Below are positions 23,801 through 36,074 of a stretch of DNA of 64,000 nt, piece by piece. The notes under the pieces were generated by a model, which was given only the letters and a program-made list of their open reading frames with translations, was not told where the DNA came from and searched no databases. The position numbers and the translations under genes are program-made. The DNA lies in NCBI RefSeq assembly GCF_026230105.1, contig NC_079478.1:12663653-12727652 (forward strand). The letters are read 5' to 3'. Position 1 is the stretch's first letter, and the number at the start of each line of letters is the position of its first letter. The DNA is from Diorhabda sublineata (lineage: Eukaryota > Arthropoda > Insecta > Coleoptera > Chrysomelidae).

Positions 23801-26570
23801 AGTTTAGCTCTCTAACCTTTCCTACGTACCAACAGTAATATGGACGATTGTTCACCATCCACCTCCTTATTGCTATGCAGATAAAACACAGGTGTAATTA
23901 CAGAAAGAGGTCTGACAACAAGATGAATGCAGCAAGGAAATTCATGCCACCATGTTGAATTTCAACCGCAGTTCGCAGCAAACTTAAATGGCTCCGGCAT
24001 TATATTAAATACACAAGGTTACGAACGAAAATTCACGCAAACCAAAAATTGTGAAGCGATTATGGCTTAATAATGTAATCTTGTTTGTTAAAAAGCCGTT
24101 AAATGATTCATTATTTAAATTATCTGTTCCAAAACTTTGAAATTCAAAGATTATCAATCGAACTGTACTACTATCACTACACTACATCAAAATTACAATA
24201 CTATTGTAACATTTGGAGGTTGAAAAACGGACATTATTCAACCAAGATTTTTGTCAATAAAAAAGAAATAAAGCAAAAAATCTAAAGAATCGTGGTTATA
24301 TCAACTAAGTAAAGAGCATCGTGAAATGTATTGAAAACTGTGTAATGGTTGAATACCGAAACTGATGGATTTTTTTTATTGAGTAATAAAATATTCCTCA
24401 TAGTTATATATACTCATTATTATTTGTTGTACTAAAGTCTTCTGTTTTGTTAAAATAGGTGTTTTGATAAACGGTCTTTCTAGTTTCCTAGAAATTTCAA
24501 TCATTAGATAGACAGATCTTCTGAGGCTGTTCTATTTAAGTCTCAAATAGATGTTATATAGAAAAAAAAACAAAGAAATATACTGATGAATACATATTTT
24601 TACAACAACCAAGTAAACGACTTTGATTAAATTTTATTTTCCAATGATGGCATTTTCTTTGCAATCATAGATGAAAAAGTTTTATATTAGTTTGGAACCA
24701 ATAAAATAACAAATTATTTTTGTTGTTTTCATGTAAGAAAATAATTATTTCAATTCAATGTTTTCAGTCTCAGTATTACGATTGAATCGAACGGACTCTG
24801 ACTTCTCATGCGCAAATCCATAAATTGTCTAAAGTTTCATCAGTTGCGGAAATGAAATTTGGAGTATGACATCTTCAATGGCCGTCATATTTCTTGGTGG
24901 GCTAGCCGGGTGGTCGTTTCTATTAAAGATTCTCTCTATCTCTTGACATCACTTCGGAAACATATGTTTGTGTTTACTATAATTTATAAGTGTTGAAGCA
25001 AGAAAAACAACACACTAAGTTAACTCAGTCGTTTGTTATGAAAAATACTGTCGGGTTTTTTGATTTGACTTGACGGCTTAACACATGTCGAATATTTAAA
25101 AAGAGATGTTCTTATTATAATTTACATTTGTACAGTCGTAATTGAGTCACAAGCCATTAAAAGTAGATAAGCTTCATTTCGTGTGATGTAACTGTGACTA
25201 AACAAAAACTGAAATAAGGTTCATATGAAGAATTGAAATGTTCTCATGGTGATATAGGGAGGAAACTATCAATATATACTCCATAAGCAAATCAACGTAA
25301 TTCAATTTACAATCGAAGATGGATTTGAAAGTGTGCCAGACCCTTTTTCCTTACAAACTATTTAGAGGATGATAAAAGTATTGTCTGAATCACTCTCGAT
25401 ACAGAGAACTCATGGGAAATCTGATATATAAAATTAACAACTGAACTATTTGGAAAAAGGTTCGCCACTTCAATATACGGAGTGAGTTCTACGTATGGAA
25501 CGCCTCAAGTATCTCAGAAACGGCTTGAACGTTTTCTATAAATTTTTGTGTACAAAGGTTCTTGTGATACGGCCGGTATTATTGTGGTATTCATATTGTT
25601 GTCAAATCTTTTATTTTCATCATCGGATGTTGCCTATACCTTAATGCAATAATTTCGGAGTTAATAGCTAAATTTCTCCGCCCAAGTTAAAATAATAGAT
25701 TTAGGTGGCTATGGCAGCTACAGTAACAAATTTGACGTTTCAATATTCAAATAATTATTGTTGAAGATTATTGTTTATGGTGATCGGCGTAGAAGTCAAC
25801 AATAATCTATATCCTAACCGAAATCCCATAACAAAATCTACTGTCAGTAAATTAGTAAAAAAGTTTAGTGGAACTGTTTTAGTGAAAGATTTCTAAAAAC
25901 ACAAAATAATAGAGTGATCTGTTTGAAATAACAGATAATTTTTCCGGAAAAAGGAATCTTACAACAATGTAAATACCACCATAATACGTACCATAATACA
26001 AAAATTTATAAACATACATAAAACTCACTCTGTAAGATGGTATACTGAAGAAACCGATCGACTTAAATATGTCGAATAATATAATAAAAAGGGTAAAATT
26101 GTGGTAAAATATGTGGATATTTATATTTAAAATTATGATAAATACAAAATAATAATGAATTCTGTTGGATATCCATAATTTATTTTTCTGTAATCTGAAT
26201 TTGATTAGATGGAATAATTTCCTTTAATCAAGCTGTAATTTTCCATAACTCATACTCAAATCGTTGAAATAGCCTTGAGTATGCCCATTTTAATATATCA
26301 TTCATAATGGGTTTTAACCGTGTCCCAGAGAATGTCTCGACCTGCTAATGACTTTGGCGTTTCTTTCGAGCTCCCGTCATAATTCTGGACATTTTTTAAT
26401 CGCTTTCACGCTATTTTTCTACCAATGTAGGTCAAAGTAAACGTGATTCGACTTTACATGACACCTTTTCGTAGACACGGCCGCTTTAATTGCCTATTTT
26501 TAAAATTAGAGCTCAGCTAAATCCTTACGAGGGACATATTTTCTACTTTAATGAATTGAATGGAAGATGA
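20803..26570. other. Long AT-rich stretch without a recognised gene
   Basis: No transposase, reverse transcriptase or conserved exon was recognised. It includes a two-unit 24-bp tandem repeat at 20966-21007 (TTGGCTGTTTGCTCCTTT and its near copy) and a perfect 11-bp hairpin at 25765-25808. Open frames of 60-82 codons occur on both strands, at the level expected by chance for this composition. Confidence 0.45.
25765..25808. other. Perfect 11-bp stem hairpin
   Basis: AGATTATTGTT (25765-25775) is the exact reverse complement of AACAATAATCT (25798-25808), with a 22-nt loop that is GC-richer than its surroundings. It is too short for a typical pre-miRNA unless bulged pairing extends it. Confidence 0.35.
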
Positions 26571-27056
26571 ATGATTCTCCCTGATAAAATATTAGTAATG
26601 TCTGTTCCAAGGAAATTTTGTTATTATTTCGATTCAGTAGAAACAGCTTATATTTTCAACCCCTTTTCTACTCTACATACTTTTTTGGTAATAGTATGGA
26701 TAATAAAATTCCAAGTTCCAAATATTGGAGTTATCACTAAACCATCACTTGGGATAAATGTGACAATGATCGATAACTGCGTCATTACTCAAGAATATTT
26801 ACGTAACACCATGTTTTTTATCTTAAAAATATACTATTTTACTCATGTCTTACTCATGTCTTCATTCGCCCATGGTTTAAGAACGTCATATTTCTATTTA
26901 TTCAAAGAAATTTATGAATTGATTGAATCTCACCATACGACTCCACTGCTTATCGCAGACTGTCTAGCAGGAATATTGTTTACATACACCTTCCGACAGC
27001 TTCGGTCAATAGAAATGTATTTATGTTTACGATTCCATGTTTTCATTGGTAAATAG
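26571..27056 (+). CDS. 161-codon ORF, hydrophobic, unknown; candidate exon
   Basis: This is the longest open frame in the window that is not transposon-derived. It begins with ATG directly after an in-frame TGA. It is rich in Phe, Ile, Leu and Tyr, with likely membrane segments at residues about 30-50 (FNPFSTLHTFLVIVWIIKF), 78-100 (RNTMFFILKIYYFTHVLLMS) and 125-142 (PLLIADCLAGILFTYTF). At the estimated base composition a 161-codon frame should rarely arise by chance in 64 kb. The 3' end reads TTG followed by GTAAATAG, so the true exon could end at a GTAAAT donor rather than at the stop. I considered PIG-U, chemoreceptors and nose-resistant-to-fluoxetine-like acyltransferases; none matched well enough to name. 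No neighbouring exon was identified. Confidence 0.35.
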   Translation: MILPDKILVMSVPRKFCYYFDSVETAYIFNPFSTLHTFLVIVWIIKFQVPNIGVITKPSLGINVTMIDNCVITQEYLRNTMFFILKIYYFTHVLLMSSFAHGLRTSYFYLFKEIYELIESHHTTPLLIADCLAGILFTYTFRQLRSIEMYLCLRFHVFIGK

Positions 27057-27337
27057 TGGAGATGATGAATTTTGAAACACATTCATCAAGTACACGTGGA
27101 CTAACAGTTTGTTAGATTTTTACCGAATTTTATACGGGGAGTAAACATTATTTTTCATCTCTTAATTTGGTATGAGGGCGGTGCGTATTTATGAAATATT
27201 GATTGTTCCTAGTATAACTTCCTTTGCAATTGATAATTGAACAACTATACTACCACACGATAGAAAAAATATTTATATCTATTCAAACTTTAAGTTTTGT
27301 AATATTGATTTAATGGATCAAAACCAAAAATTATTCA
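27057..27337. other. Stretch without a recognised gene
   Basis: Nothing recognised. Confidence 0.4.
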
Positions 27338-27364
27338 GGTTACGTTATGTTAGGTTAGGTTAGA
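27338..27364. repeat. Interstitial TTAGG-like repeat
   Basis: AGGTTACGTTATGTTAGGTT and following bases: insect telomere-type units with two mismatches. Confidence 0.6.
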
Positions 27365-27384
27365 TTAATATCGTCATAGAGCAT

Positions 27385-27510
27385 GAAGAGAAGGGTGGTT
27401 TAGTAAGGTGAAAGTCCCACACGAACCCATACCATTGCACAGCCCGCTGTGAGAAAGGCATATGCTTTCACCATACCTCAGGGCAAAAAAGGGCTGGTTT
27501 GGGTTAGTTA
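27385..27510. repeat. GC-rich island of unknown origin
   Basis: An approximately 125-bp block of near-balanced composition in very AT-rich DNA. On the minus strand it contains GGGTTCGTGTGGGAC, which weakly resembles a pol III B box. It could be a SINE-like or other repeat fragment. No second copy is in the window. Confidence 0.35.
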
Positions 27511-27852
27511 GCTTTATTATAAACCAAACTTACATTAATTTACAGTATTTCCCTACTTTTTATGAGTATTAGGCCTATTAGTAGGGCCACCCTTAAAAAA
27601 AACCTAATTTTATTGAAGATATTTTTTAATTATTACATTTAAGAATCTTGTATCAAAAGCTTCAGGGTGTTTTTATGAACATATTATTCATTTACTAAAC
27701 GATTGAGTTATTTTAAATAAACACTCACACATGCTTAACTACTGAATAAATAATTTGTAAGCGTGGTCGTGTAGCATCCAATTTTTTTACCTTACGTTTT
27801 GCACTCTCATAGTATTGAATCACGCGCCGCCGCTGATTTTATTGAAGAATTA

Positions 27853-28140
27853 TCTTGATTTTAGGTCTTTATTAATATTTGGAAGGTATATAATGTTAAA
27901 ATTTCGACTTCTTTCAATTTTTATCAAAATATGATTTGACACTGACAATTTCCGTATTTATATTAATCAATACACCGACTACAATAAAATCAAATAGACT
28001 GCTTTAACAAGAGAAATTAATTTTTCCCTTAGTTTTTATACCTCAAAAATATGTAGTAGCCATCCATCAAATTGTTAGTAGTAGATTGCAATTTATAAAA
28101 TAGATTTATACATTATACTTAAACTGTTTAAATCTTTCTT
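27853..28140 (+). repeat. Dispersed repeat, copy 2
   Basis: Same orientation and about the same length as 2590-2880. Both begin TCTTGATTTTAGGTC and share the TTATCAAAATATGATT and AATTAATTTTTCCCT landmarks. Divergence is high, so both are old. Confidence 0.6.
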
Positions 28141-28786
28141 CACCCTATATTGTAAACCAAGTAATTTGACATTATTTTAAGGACATACGTATCAATTACA
28201 TAAAGATATCGATTTCCCTTGACGAATGGTTGACGAAGATTCCTAAGAATAAGGAGTGAGAAATATGAAGTGGTATGAAGAATAATAGTACAATTATTGT
28301 AATTATAAATAATGTATACTATGCACAAAATTTTAAAAACATTAGATTATGGACCGTCAAAATGGATTTTCATATTTTTAACGCGAATGATCCATGAGGT
28401 AAGGTACTCATAAACGAAATTTTAAATTGCGGAAATGAATAGCTTTTGGGAAATTGATTTTTGAAAACTTTTGTTTTTCAGCTTCACGTGAAACGGAACG
28501 TAACTCGCCGTAAGACGCCATTTTGTATTTTGTCATGTATAGCGTGTCCAATGTTGCCATCAATCATTTAGAAGTTTGTTTACGTCTTAATATATGAAAT
28601 TTTCCCAAGACTACTATTATGGTTACAATGACATACTTTAGTTTGATATTTAATTTCACGAATTTGATTGACTAATTATTATAACTTATTAAATAAACTC
28701 TGTTTACCCCGTAATTTTAACACAGAGTTGGTAACACTGTGGCATGGTATTTTTAGTCAGCGTTTGTTCTTCTTAAAGTTGGGAAA
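28141..28786. other. Stretch without a recognised gene
   Basis: Includes a small GC-richer patch near 28480-28560; no homology seen. Confidence 0.4.
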
Positions 28787-28816
28787 GTTAGGTTAGGTAA
28801 GGTTAGGTTAGGTTAC
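28787..28816. repeat. Interstitial TTAGG-like repeat
   Basis: About five TTAGG-type units (AGTTAGGTTAGGTAAGGTTA and following) with one mismatch. It lies about 100 bp upstream of the mariner at 28920. Confidence 0.65.
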
Positions 28817-28919
28817 GAGGATGTATTGATATCAAGTAAGCCAAGATCAGTTCCATGCATAAACAAAATATTGCGTTACCATAGCAACGAACAATAACTT
28901 ATTAGAAGTGTCAGTGTAA

Positions 28920-29950
28920 AGTTCGTATCTTATCGAGCTATCATGAATTATCTGTATTTAAAAGGGTTAATAGGTAAGCATATTAAGAAGATATGCTTAA
29001 TACTCTTTGTGATCAATGTCCTTCGTATGCGACTGTGAAAATTGACCGATCGGGAAAGCAAATTTCTGTGTCAGACCCCTAAAATATCGATGCAGTTCAT
29101 GACAAAATTTTAACAGACCGTCGAATTGGGCTAAAACGGAAATTTGAAGCACTGAATATTTCATACGAACGAGTTCATCATATAGTTCACGTCAATTGCT
29201 GCAAAATGGATCCCCAAATGTTTGAATGTTGACCAAAAACGTGCAAGGGTAAAAGCATCGCGTTCGATCTGTGCTCGATTTGAAAACGATGTAGACTTAA
29301 GCCGAATTGTTACTATGGATGAGACTTGGGTACATTTCTACGATCCAGAAATGAAGGAACAATCGATGGAATTGTGACACTCTGGTTCTCCAAGACCTAA
29401 GAAGTTTCTTTTCCAAAAATCTGCTGGAAAAGTTCATGCTTCACTTTTTTGGGATTGCCATAGAGTAATCATGATTGATTTTTTAGATAAGGGTAGAACA
29501 ACAACTGGAGATAACTATTCGACATTACTGACTACTCTACTGGAAAAACTTAAAGAGAAAAGACGCGGAAAGCTATCCAAAGGTGTTTTGGTTTTGCAGG
29601 TAAACGCCCTTGCACACAAATCTCATGTTGCCAAGCGGGTTTGAATGCTTTGCCATGATTTAGGGTTTGAATTACTAGAACACCCCCCTTATTCACCTGA
29701 TTTGGCTTCGTTCGACCATGATCTCTCTCCTCAACTGAAAACAAGTTTAAAAGTCTCAAATTTTCTTCTAACGAGGAGGTAATAAAAGCTGTGAGGGTCC
29801 GGTTTGCAGAGCAAGAAGGAACATTCTTTTGAAAGGTTGCAGGTTCGCTGTAATAAATGTATCCGATTAAGAGAATATGATATGTTGAGTAATAAAATAT
29901 TTTGAAATTGAAATTTTGTTTAGTTCTATATAGTAGGCTAAGAATTTTTC
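28920..29950 (+). pseudogene. mariner transposase, near full length, second catalytic Asp mutated
   Basis: Reading forward with frame shifts: CPSYATVK, ILTDRRIGLK, LNISYERVHHIVHVN (helix-turn-helix), then RIVTMDETWVHFYDPEMKEQ with the first Asp at 29318-29320. SAGKVHASLFWDC, GDNYSTLLTTLLEKLKEKRR and GKLSKGVLVLQVNALAHKSH follow. The second catalytic Asp, expected in LQDNAPAHKSH, is Val (GTA at 29600-29602). EHPPYSPDLASFDHD then keeps the third Asp, and RCNKCIRL marks the C terminus. In-frame stops and shifts occur throughout. This lineage differs from those at 4/61 kb and 12/49 kb. Terminal repeats were not identified with confidence, although the downstream end near 29940 is plausible. Confidence 0.9.
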
Positions 29951-32900
29951 AATATATCTTCGTATTATTATTATTCTGTATTTAATTTGAAACTTCAACG
30001 AATTATAAAATTAACAATCTATAAGTACTATCTAGTCAGTACTAATATGGAGCCATTTTAATCTCAGTTTTGAATTATTTAAAGAAAGGCTCTCTTTACG
30101 GTGAGCCTCGCTTCTTCTTCCGGGTGAAAGGAGGTGCCCCTCACAGCTCCTTCCGGTGGTACACAAAACTCCTTTGTATGCAATTTATACTGGTCAGTAC
30201 TGATGTAATATCGACATAACCTCAACCTTTGTCTTATAATAAACAGAAGGGGCTCCGCACTCCTCTTCAGAGGGGGTCCTCCTTTTAGTAGTTTCCATTT
30301 AGCTCCCATTATTTAGCACTGAGTATGCTTTATATTAAGTACGTGTATTTCTGGCTTCAGTGAATTGTATAAAATATTATTTGCTACTTCCATTTTATTG
30401 TTGATACACTCCGTCACGTGACTTTTTATCTCTCTATCATGTTGCTTGAAAGCTGAGACATCAACTCCAGTATTAAAAGATATTCAAAGCTGTAAAAATT
30501 CAGAAATTTAGCAAATTTATTTTTTTCCGATAGACAGGCTTAATCACTTTTCATTTTGATATCGCATGAAGGAGCGAGAATCGAAATAAGTCATGTGGGA
30601 TCTACAAAAACCTTCTCATAGTCACTTAAAGTTATTGTAAATATACCGTACGCTCTAGCAATTACTATTGTCACTACAGCCTTTATCAAAAATTAAATAT
30701 CATCGGGATTTTCTAATAAAAATCAATTCACTCTGTCAAATATATTAGATTTTTTATTTCATTACTTTTGTCAACAGTGACATTGCTATCAATGTACTCA
30801 TTGTCAGAGGTCATTGTACATGATTTAGTGTAAGCGTTATTGTATGTGTAAATTGAAAATATACCGGAGATTTGAAGATATGGATTTATTCAGTTCCCCC
30901 TGATTGGAGGCCGCACACTTCTACAACACATGGCGACCCTTCAATCACTACATGGAAATTTTTGCCACCGAGTGGATTATAGTAGAAGCAGTGTCTATTG
31001 CTTAGATTTCTGTATTGATATGATTATTAAACACATATAGTTAGTATCATATTATTGTAATAAAGTCCACTTGAAAATTGTCGTGATATAAGAAAGCAAA
31101 GATGATTAAATGTATGTATATCATGAAATTATTTTTCGTTCCTTGTATATTGGTAGGTGCACAATTCATAGTTAACAGCATTAGTAACATTGGAAAAAAG
31201 TTCTAATTTTCTTCACTGATATTATAATCCCTCAATTTCGGCTTACACGAGACGATACAATTTCAAAAGATATTTTCCAGATGCATTTAAAAACACGTTA
31301 TTAGGGCCTGTTTCTTTTCTGGAGGTAAATAAACACCGAAACGTAAGCAAAGTTATTCGAGCAAATATTAGTCAAACGTAGTAGTATTCGTTATTGATTA
31401 CTTTAAGATATTGGCGCTCCTTTGAAAGCATATTTTCCTAAGGTACAGCGTGGGACGTGTTTTATTTTCTTTTCTCAAACCGCTCTCGGTTAATGTAGGG
31501 AAGGTGGAGAAAAATGTATGGAAGGATATAAATAAGTAAATTATTATCAAAAATATATTCATTTCATCTCATATCTGTACGTGAACTACTTTTTTTTCCA
31601 CAAGACGAAGTAAAGGAATCTCAAAATCAATTGATTCTCATCACACCAAAGCAAAATCAAAAAAGTTACAATCAAGAGTCAAATGTTTGTCAAGAAGTAT
31701 TATTCCATTTATGTTGTTGTGAATATTACTTGTATTATATGTGCTTATTTATAATAAGTAGCACTTGTATTCCAATACATATAATCATAGAATCAATATA
31801 TTCCACTTGCAACAAAAAATCTAAATCGGTATTGCATTGTCGTGTTGTAGAACCACGCTATCCCTGTTGACAATTGCCGGATACTTTTAGATTATAGATT
31901 GGTTCATACGATCCAATTATTCATAATGAAGATTTTCATTAACACTTTACCTAGGGTTCAGTAGCTCAAAGTGAACAATACCGCATATACTTCACTTCAG
32001 ATTCGCAGTTTTGAGTAGATTGAGCCGATGGTTTTGCGTTTTAGATCATCATATAGGAGATATTCTCCATTTTGAAGAATCTAGTGTTGAAAAAAATATC
32101 TTAAAACGCTACTGTAAAGTCCTCAATTAGCTGACGCAGACCTGACACCAATTTTTGGTCCCCCAGTACATCAAGTATATAATTTTTTTGTTACACATTG
32201 TCACTCGATTTCTTATAAAACCCAGAAGATCTGTACTTCGTCACATATGAATCCAGACAAACAATAATTATTGCCATAAAGTCACTAACTTCAATAATTA
32301 CTTGACATTGCACGATTTATTACCAACTTTCTAATTTGTCTAGGTATACTCATAACTGTAAATTTCTATAAAATTCTGCCGTTCACGTATGAGGTACGGG
32401 AAAACAAAGGAAAGAACTGGTATAGGAATGTAAGGGTCTAGACCAAAACACAGAGCTTTTAAAACATAAAGAATATTCCAAGCGAAAATTTACAAAATTG
32501 GGACATGTTACTAACTCAATACCAACAAGAAAAATAGAACGAGGAGAATAATAATCATGCCATACAGCCAAGAAGCCTTTAAAACGATGGGTTTTCCTGT
32601 GATTAGTTCCAACATTGATTGAAAACGTTAAGAAATAGAAATTCTCAAAGAACTATACAAAAAAATTATGTGGGTACCAAGCTACATTGGAGGAATGAAA
32701 TATAACCAGCAAAATGGGTCTAAATATACTTATTTGAAGAGCAAAATCTTATATGGATACAGCAGTAATAAAATACTGGAAAGAATTGGTGAATTTCTAC
32801 CGTGACTAATGAAAAAACTGAACAATTCGAGCAAAGTATATTTGAGGATTAAAATGAATTTGAGACGGAAGTATTCTGAGTATAAACGACTGAGCAAAAA

Positions 32901-34143
32901 ATTAAACTGAAAAGCCAGGAGATGAGTATTCAGATGAATTTCTATTGTATCGATGTGGATCCATTTTGCCTAAAATTAAGACCAAAGGTGATTTTGGGTC
33001 ATAAGAAATGATAACAGAAGTATTAAATACATTACCAACAAATAATTGAGGTGTGCTACGCTCTTTACTATCCATTTGATCCTCGCTTGATCATGCTTGA
33101 TCAAATAGAACCAGAAAGCGATAATGTTTCTTTTTGAATGGAAGCCAGTCATTATTTGCAAAACTGTCAATTTATTGGTTGTTGCAGATATGAATTCATT
33201 ATAAAAAAAGTCCTAATCTTCTTATCCTTCTAGAATATCTCGCATCTCAATTGATACTATGATATCTTTTGAGTTGCTGCCTATAAGATAGATGATATAA
33301 TTTGGTGAACATTTGGACTTTTTGTTTTCCTGCTCATTCCTTCTGTGCATCGGGCTCTTCTTTTAGTACCGGATGCATTCTACATATGATAAGTATTTGC
33401 CAGGTCTTGTACGGTAACATTTCAAATCACTCTACTAGAATAAATTCGCCTTATAGCATATAAATTAATTGAATAAAGCACTCAGATTCTAATCTTATAT
33501 CATCACATTTTTGATAAATATTGAGTATCCTTTGATTTCGTCAAATAATAATCAAATGCAATATAATTTCAATAATCTCTTTCTGCTGAGTTCCTAGTTC
33601 ATTGGATTTATAAAAATCTATCATTTGTTCTTGACATGTTCTAATTTTCTAAGCTTCCGTATTTACTTCCGAAGATTTTATTCTGTCTCCGAATAAGGAA
33701 GGTGGTGAAATAAGAAAAAAGAATAATCACAAAGACTTGAATCGAGTTCAGTGTTCAAAGTTCAAACAAAAAGAGTATCGGGTATAAGTAAGAATCTGTA
33801 TATATATAGGCAGTGTATGCATTGTGAGTTTATTTAATAAATTTCCTCTTCTCTCGTGCTGTTTCACTACCGTGCAAATATGTGCGACTCGAATAGGAGT
33901 AATAAGAAAAACGAGCTTGGGAAATTGAATTTTTTCGCGATAAGAAATATTTCTAGTCGATGAATTAAATCTAGACTATGATGAAAAGTCACATCTCACA
34001 CCTTATTCATGGAAATAAATAGAAACTTGTGTACTACTTCCAAAACTATTGGAAAAACTTGTGATTGTTGAGACAAATGAGTTTTCTGGAAATAAATTTA
34101 CAAACTTTTCATTCTTGCCATATTTCAGTTTCATTATAGTCCA
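29951..34143. other. Long stretch without a recognised gene
   Basis: Contains a GC-richer block at 30090-30305 that is open for 76 codons on the minus strand (MGAKWKLLKGGPPLKRSAEP onward) but unassigned, and a possible LTR end with primer-binding site near 30905-30945. The remainder is AT-rich and shows no homology. Confidence 0.4.
30885..30950 (+). other. Possible LTR end and tRNA primer-binding site
   Basis: TTCTACAACA is followed by TGGCGACCCTTCAATC. LTR retrotransposons end in CA and are followed, within a few bases, by a primer-binding site starting TGG, the complement of a tRNA CCA end; TGGCGACC would fit an arginine tRNA. No gag or pol was found downstream and no second LTR, so this is only a suggestion. 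Confidence 0.2.
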
Positions 34144-34325
34144 GGAGCCGGTACCACTGAAAATCCCGTCATAGCGGAATCAAAAAAAAATTTATTTGAA
34201 TAAATAGAACACAAGTATGTTGCCGAAAGGATGATAAAAAAATGAAAAAAGTTTTTAAAGCGGATATAAATTTTTTTAATGTATTCGACAGTAAATTTTG
34301 TTGGCTTTTAGAAAAAAGCCACTTT
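34144..34325. repeat. Left terminal inverted repeat
   Basis: Inverted partner of 36255-36430. It starts GGAGCCGGTACCACTG and the inner end contains GACAGTAAATTTTGTTGGCT followed by TTTAGAAAAAA. Confidence 0.75.
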
Positions 34326-34549
34326 GAAGTACATAAACTATATCAGCATCTACTGTATGTACGATGTTCAATAAATTTATTTTGTAGTAAATGCTTTTTG
34401 TGGAATTAGATGTCTTCTTCTCTCCTTAGATTTAAAAGAATATGAGGATTAATATGATTCCATGAATAATAGGAAAATTTTTATTTTGGATAAGTGAAAC
34501 AATAAAATAATATCGAAATATCTTCATTTGATTGGCCACTAAGAATTTC

Positions 34550-35345
34550 AATCTTCAACTTTTGAAGATGCTGCTGGGCCTTTATAACACAATGATTCAA
34601 ACTTAATTTCTTGATTCAGTTGCCATCCACATTCAGTTGGTTCGAATAAAATACAAATTGGCTCACTGGCATTTTGCCATACATTGCATTTATAAATATG
34701 GTGCGTAAACTTTTTTGTGACAGAGTTTTCCAACATGGAGGAATATTGTTAGAATTGAAATTTATGAAACCTTTATAAAATTCTTCTTTGTCACTAGTGC
34801 TTGAAAAAAATTTCAAGAAAAAATCAAATCTTGCACTATTTATGTCTATATTATACATTTTGTTGATGAATCTTTGCATAAGATATGTTTTCTCTTCGTC
34901 ATTGATGTCTTCCGGATCCATCAAATGTTCAAACATATTTTGGTAATCTTCATTCTGTATTAAAATGTAGAATGGCTTGATTTTTCTTTTGCGAACAAAA
35001 GCTGCTGTATAATCAGAACTTGTCAAGACATGGAATCCCGAAAGAGCTCGAACTGGAACTAATTCTTGTGCAAGATCTATACAATTTATATAATTAATTT
35101 CTTCGCTTAATTTAATAGTTATCCATATTTTTTGGTTTTAAAATTTGTGAATATTTCCGAGACAAATGATTAACACGTCAGTATCTACAGATTTATAGAG
35201 AATTTTTTGGTGAGATGACATTTTTTCAAGTGGAAGAAAATTCACGTATCATAGTCTTCATGATAACATGTATAATCCTCGTTCAATGTCCGCGAGACAG
35301 TTCCATTGATATTAGTGTAAACGAAGCATTGAGCTTCAAGTGTTA
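34550..35345 (-). pseudogene. Relic of a FEN1/XPG-like (PIN-fold) nuclease-related protein, element-borne
   Basis: Read downward from 35345: TLEAQCFVYTNINGT, CYHEDYDT followed by a stop and IFFHLKKMSSHQ, KSVDTDVLIICLGNIHKF, KIWITIKLSEEINYINCIDL, AQELVPVRALSGFHVLTSSD, YTAAFVRKRKIKP. An open segment of 136 codons (34616-35026) runs to KSLRTIFINAMYGK, where a frame shift leads into ASEPICILFEPTECGWQL. Multicopy animal proteins with HxEADT, IDTDVxV and HAxTGCDxxxxF motifs show this order. The acidic motifs resemble the EAxA, xxDSDLL and SGCDY blocks of flap endonucleases, so I infer a PIN-like fold. Here EADT reads EDYDT and GCDY reads SSDY, so catalytic residues are partly lost. Function in the element is unknown. 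Confidence 0.6.
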
Positions 35346-36074
35346 AAAAAATCTATTTATTTGTCATTGAGAATGGAGCTGAATGAGTCCTCTTGTAAAA
35401 ATTGTATCGATTCTTTAAATTCGGGGTTACTTAAAGTTTTATTGAAATGAGTTGGTCTGTAGAATTCCTGTGATTGCCAATGGTATGTCATTTTCTTTTC
35501 GTGTTAATCTTTAATTGAGGTAGAAAAATATTTATGAAAAATTAGATGTATTTCACACGCTGTGGTATTACATATTTATTTGAGTGTAAATTCTGCGATC
35601 TTACCAAATGCTTGAGGCATAGATTGTCCTAAATTGTGTAATAAATAGAAATAATCGATAATCTCCATGTCTACGTGGTCTGGTATTGAGGAGTTTATTG
35701 ATTCCAAAATAGAAAACGAAATGATGAAAAATTCGACACTTGAAGGTGAAGCAGACTGCAGGGAAAGAATAGCTTCTACCTTCTAAAATGCCCAAAGACA
35801 ACCTAACCTGAATTAGAGAAAAGTAATAAATATATACGTAGAAACCATGGAGACTATATAGCCGATTCTCCATGATAGAAACAATTGCAACTATTTCATC
35901 TCTTGCGATTGACCTCTGAAACAGTACTCTGTACTAAACTATATTATGTATGGAAAAAATGTATTTAAAAATTCATTGATCAACAAGAGTAATTTTACAA
36001 GAAAAATAATTATTATTATTGATGTTAAATACGAGATCATAATAATTATGTAACAATGGTAATTCGACAAAAAG

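Noticed and set aside
24888..24912. GGGCTAGCCGGGTGGTCG as a tRNA A box
   Set aside because: No B box or cloverleaf pairing follows at the required distance.
26571..27056. Naming the ORF as PIG-U, a chemoreceptor or an acyltransferase
   Set aside because: Individual phrases such as YIFNPFSTL recall PIG-U, but the order of segments and the rest do not fit; hydrophobic sequence invites false matches.
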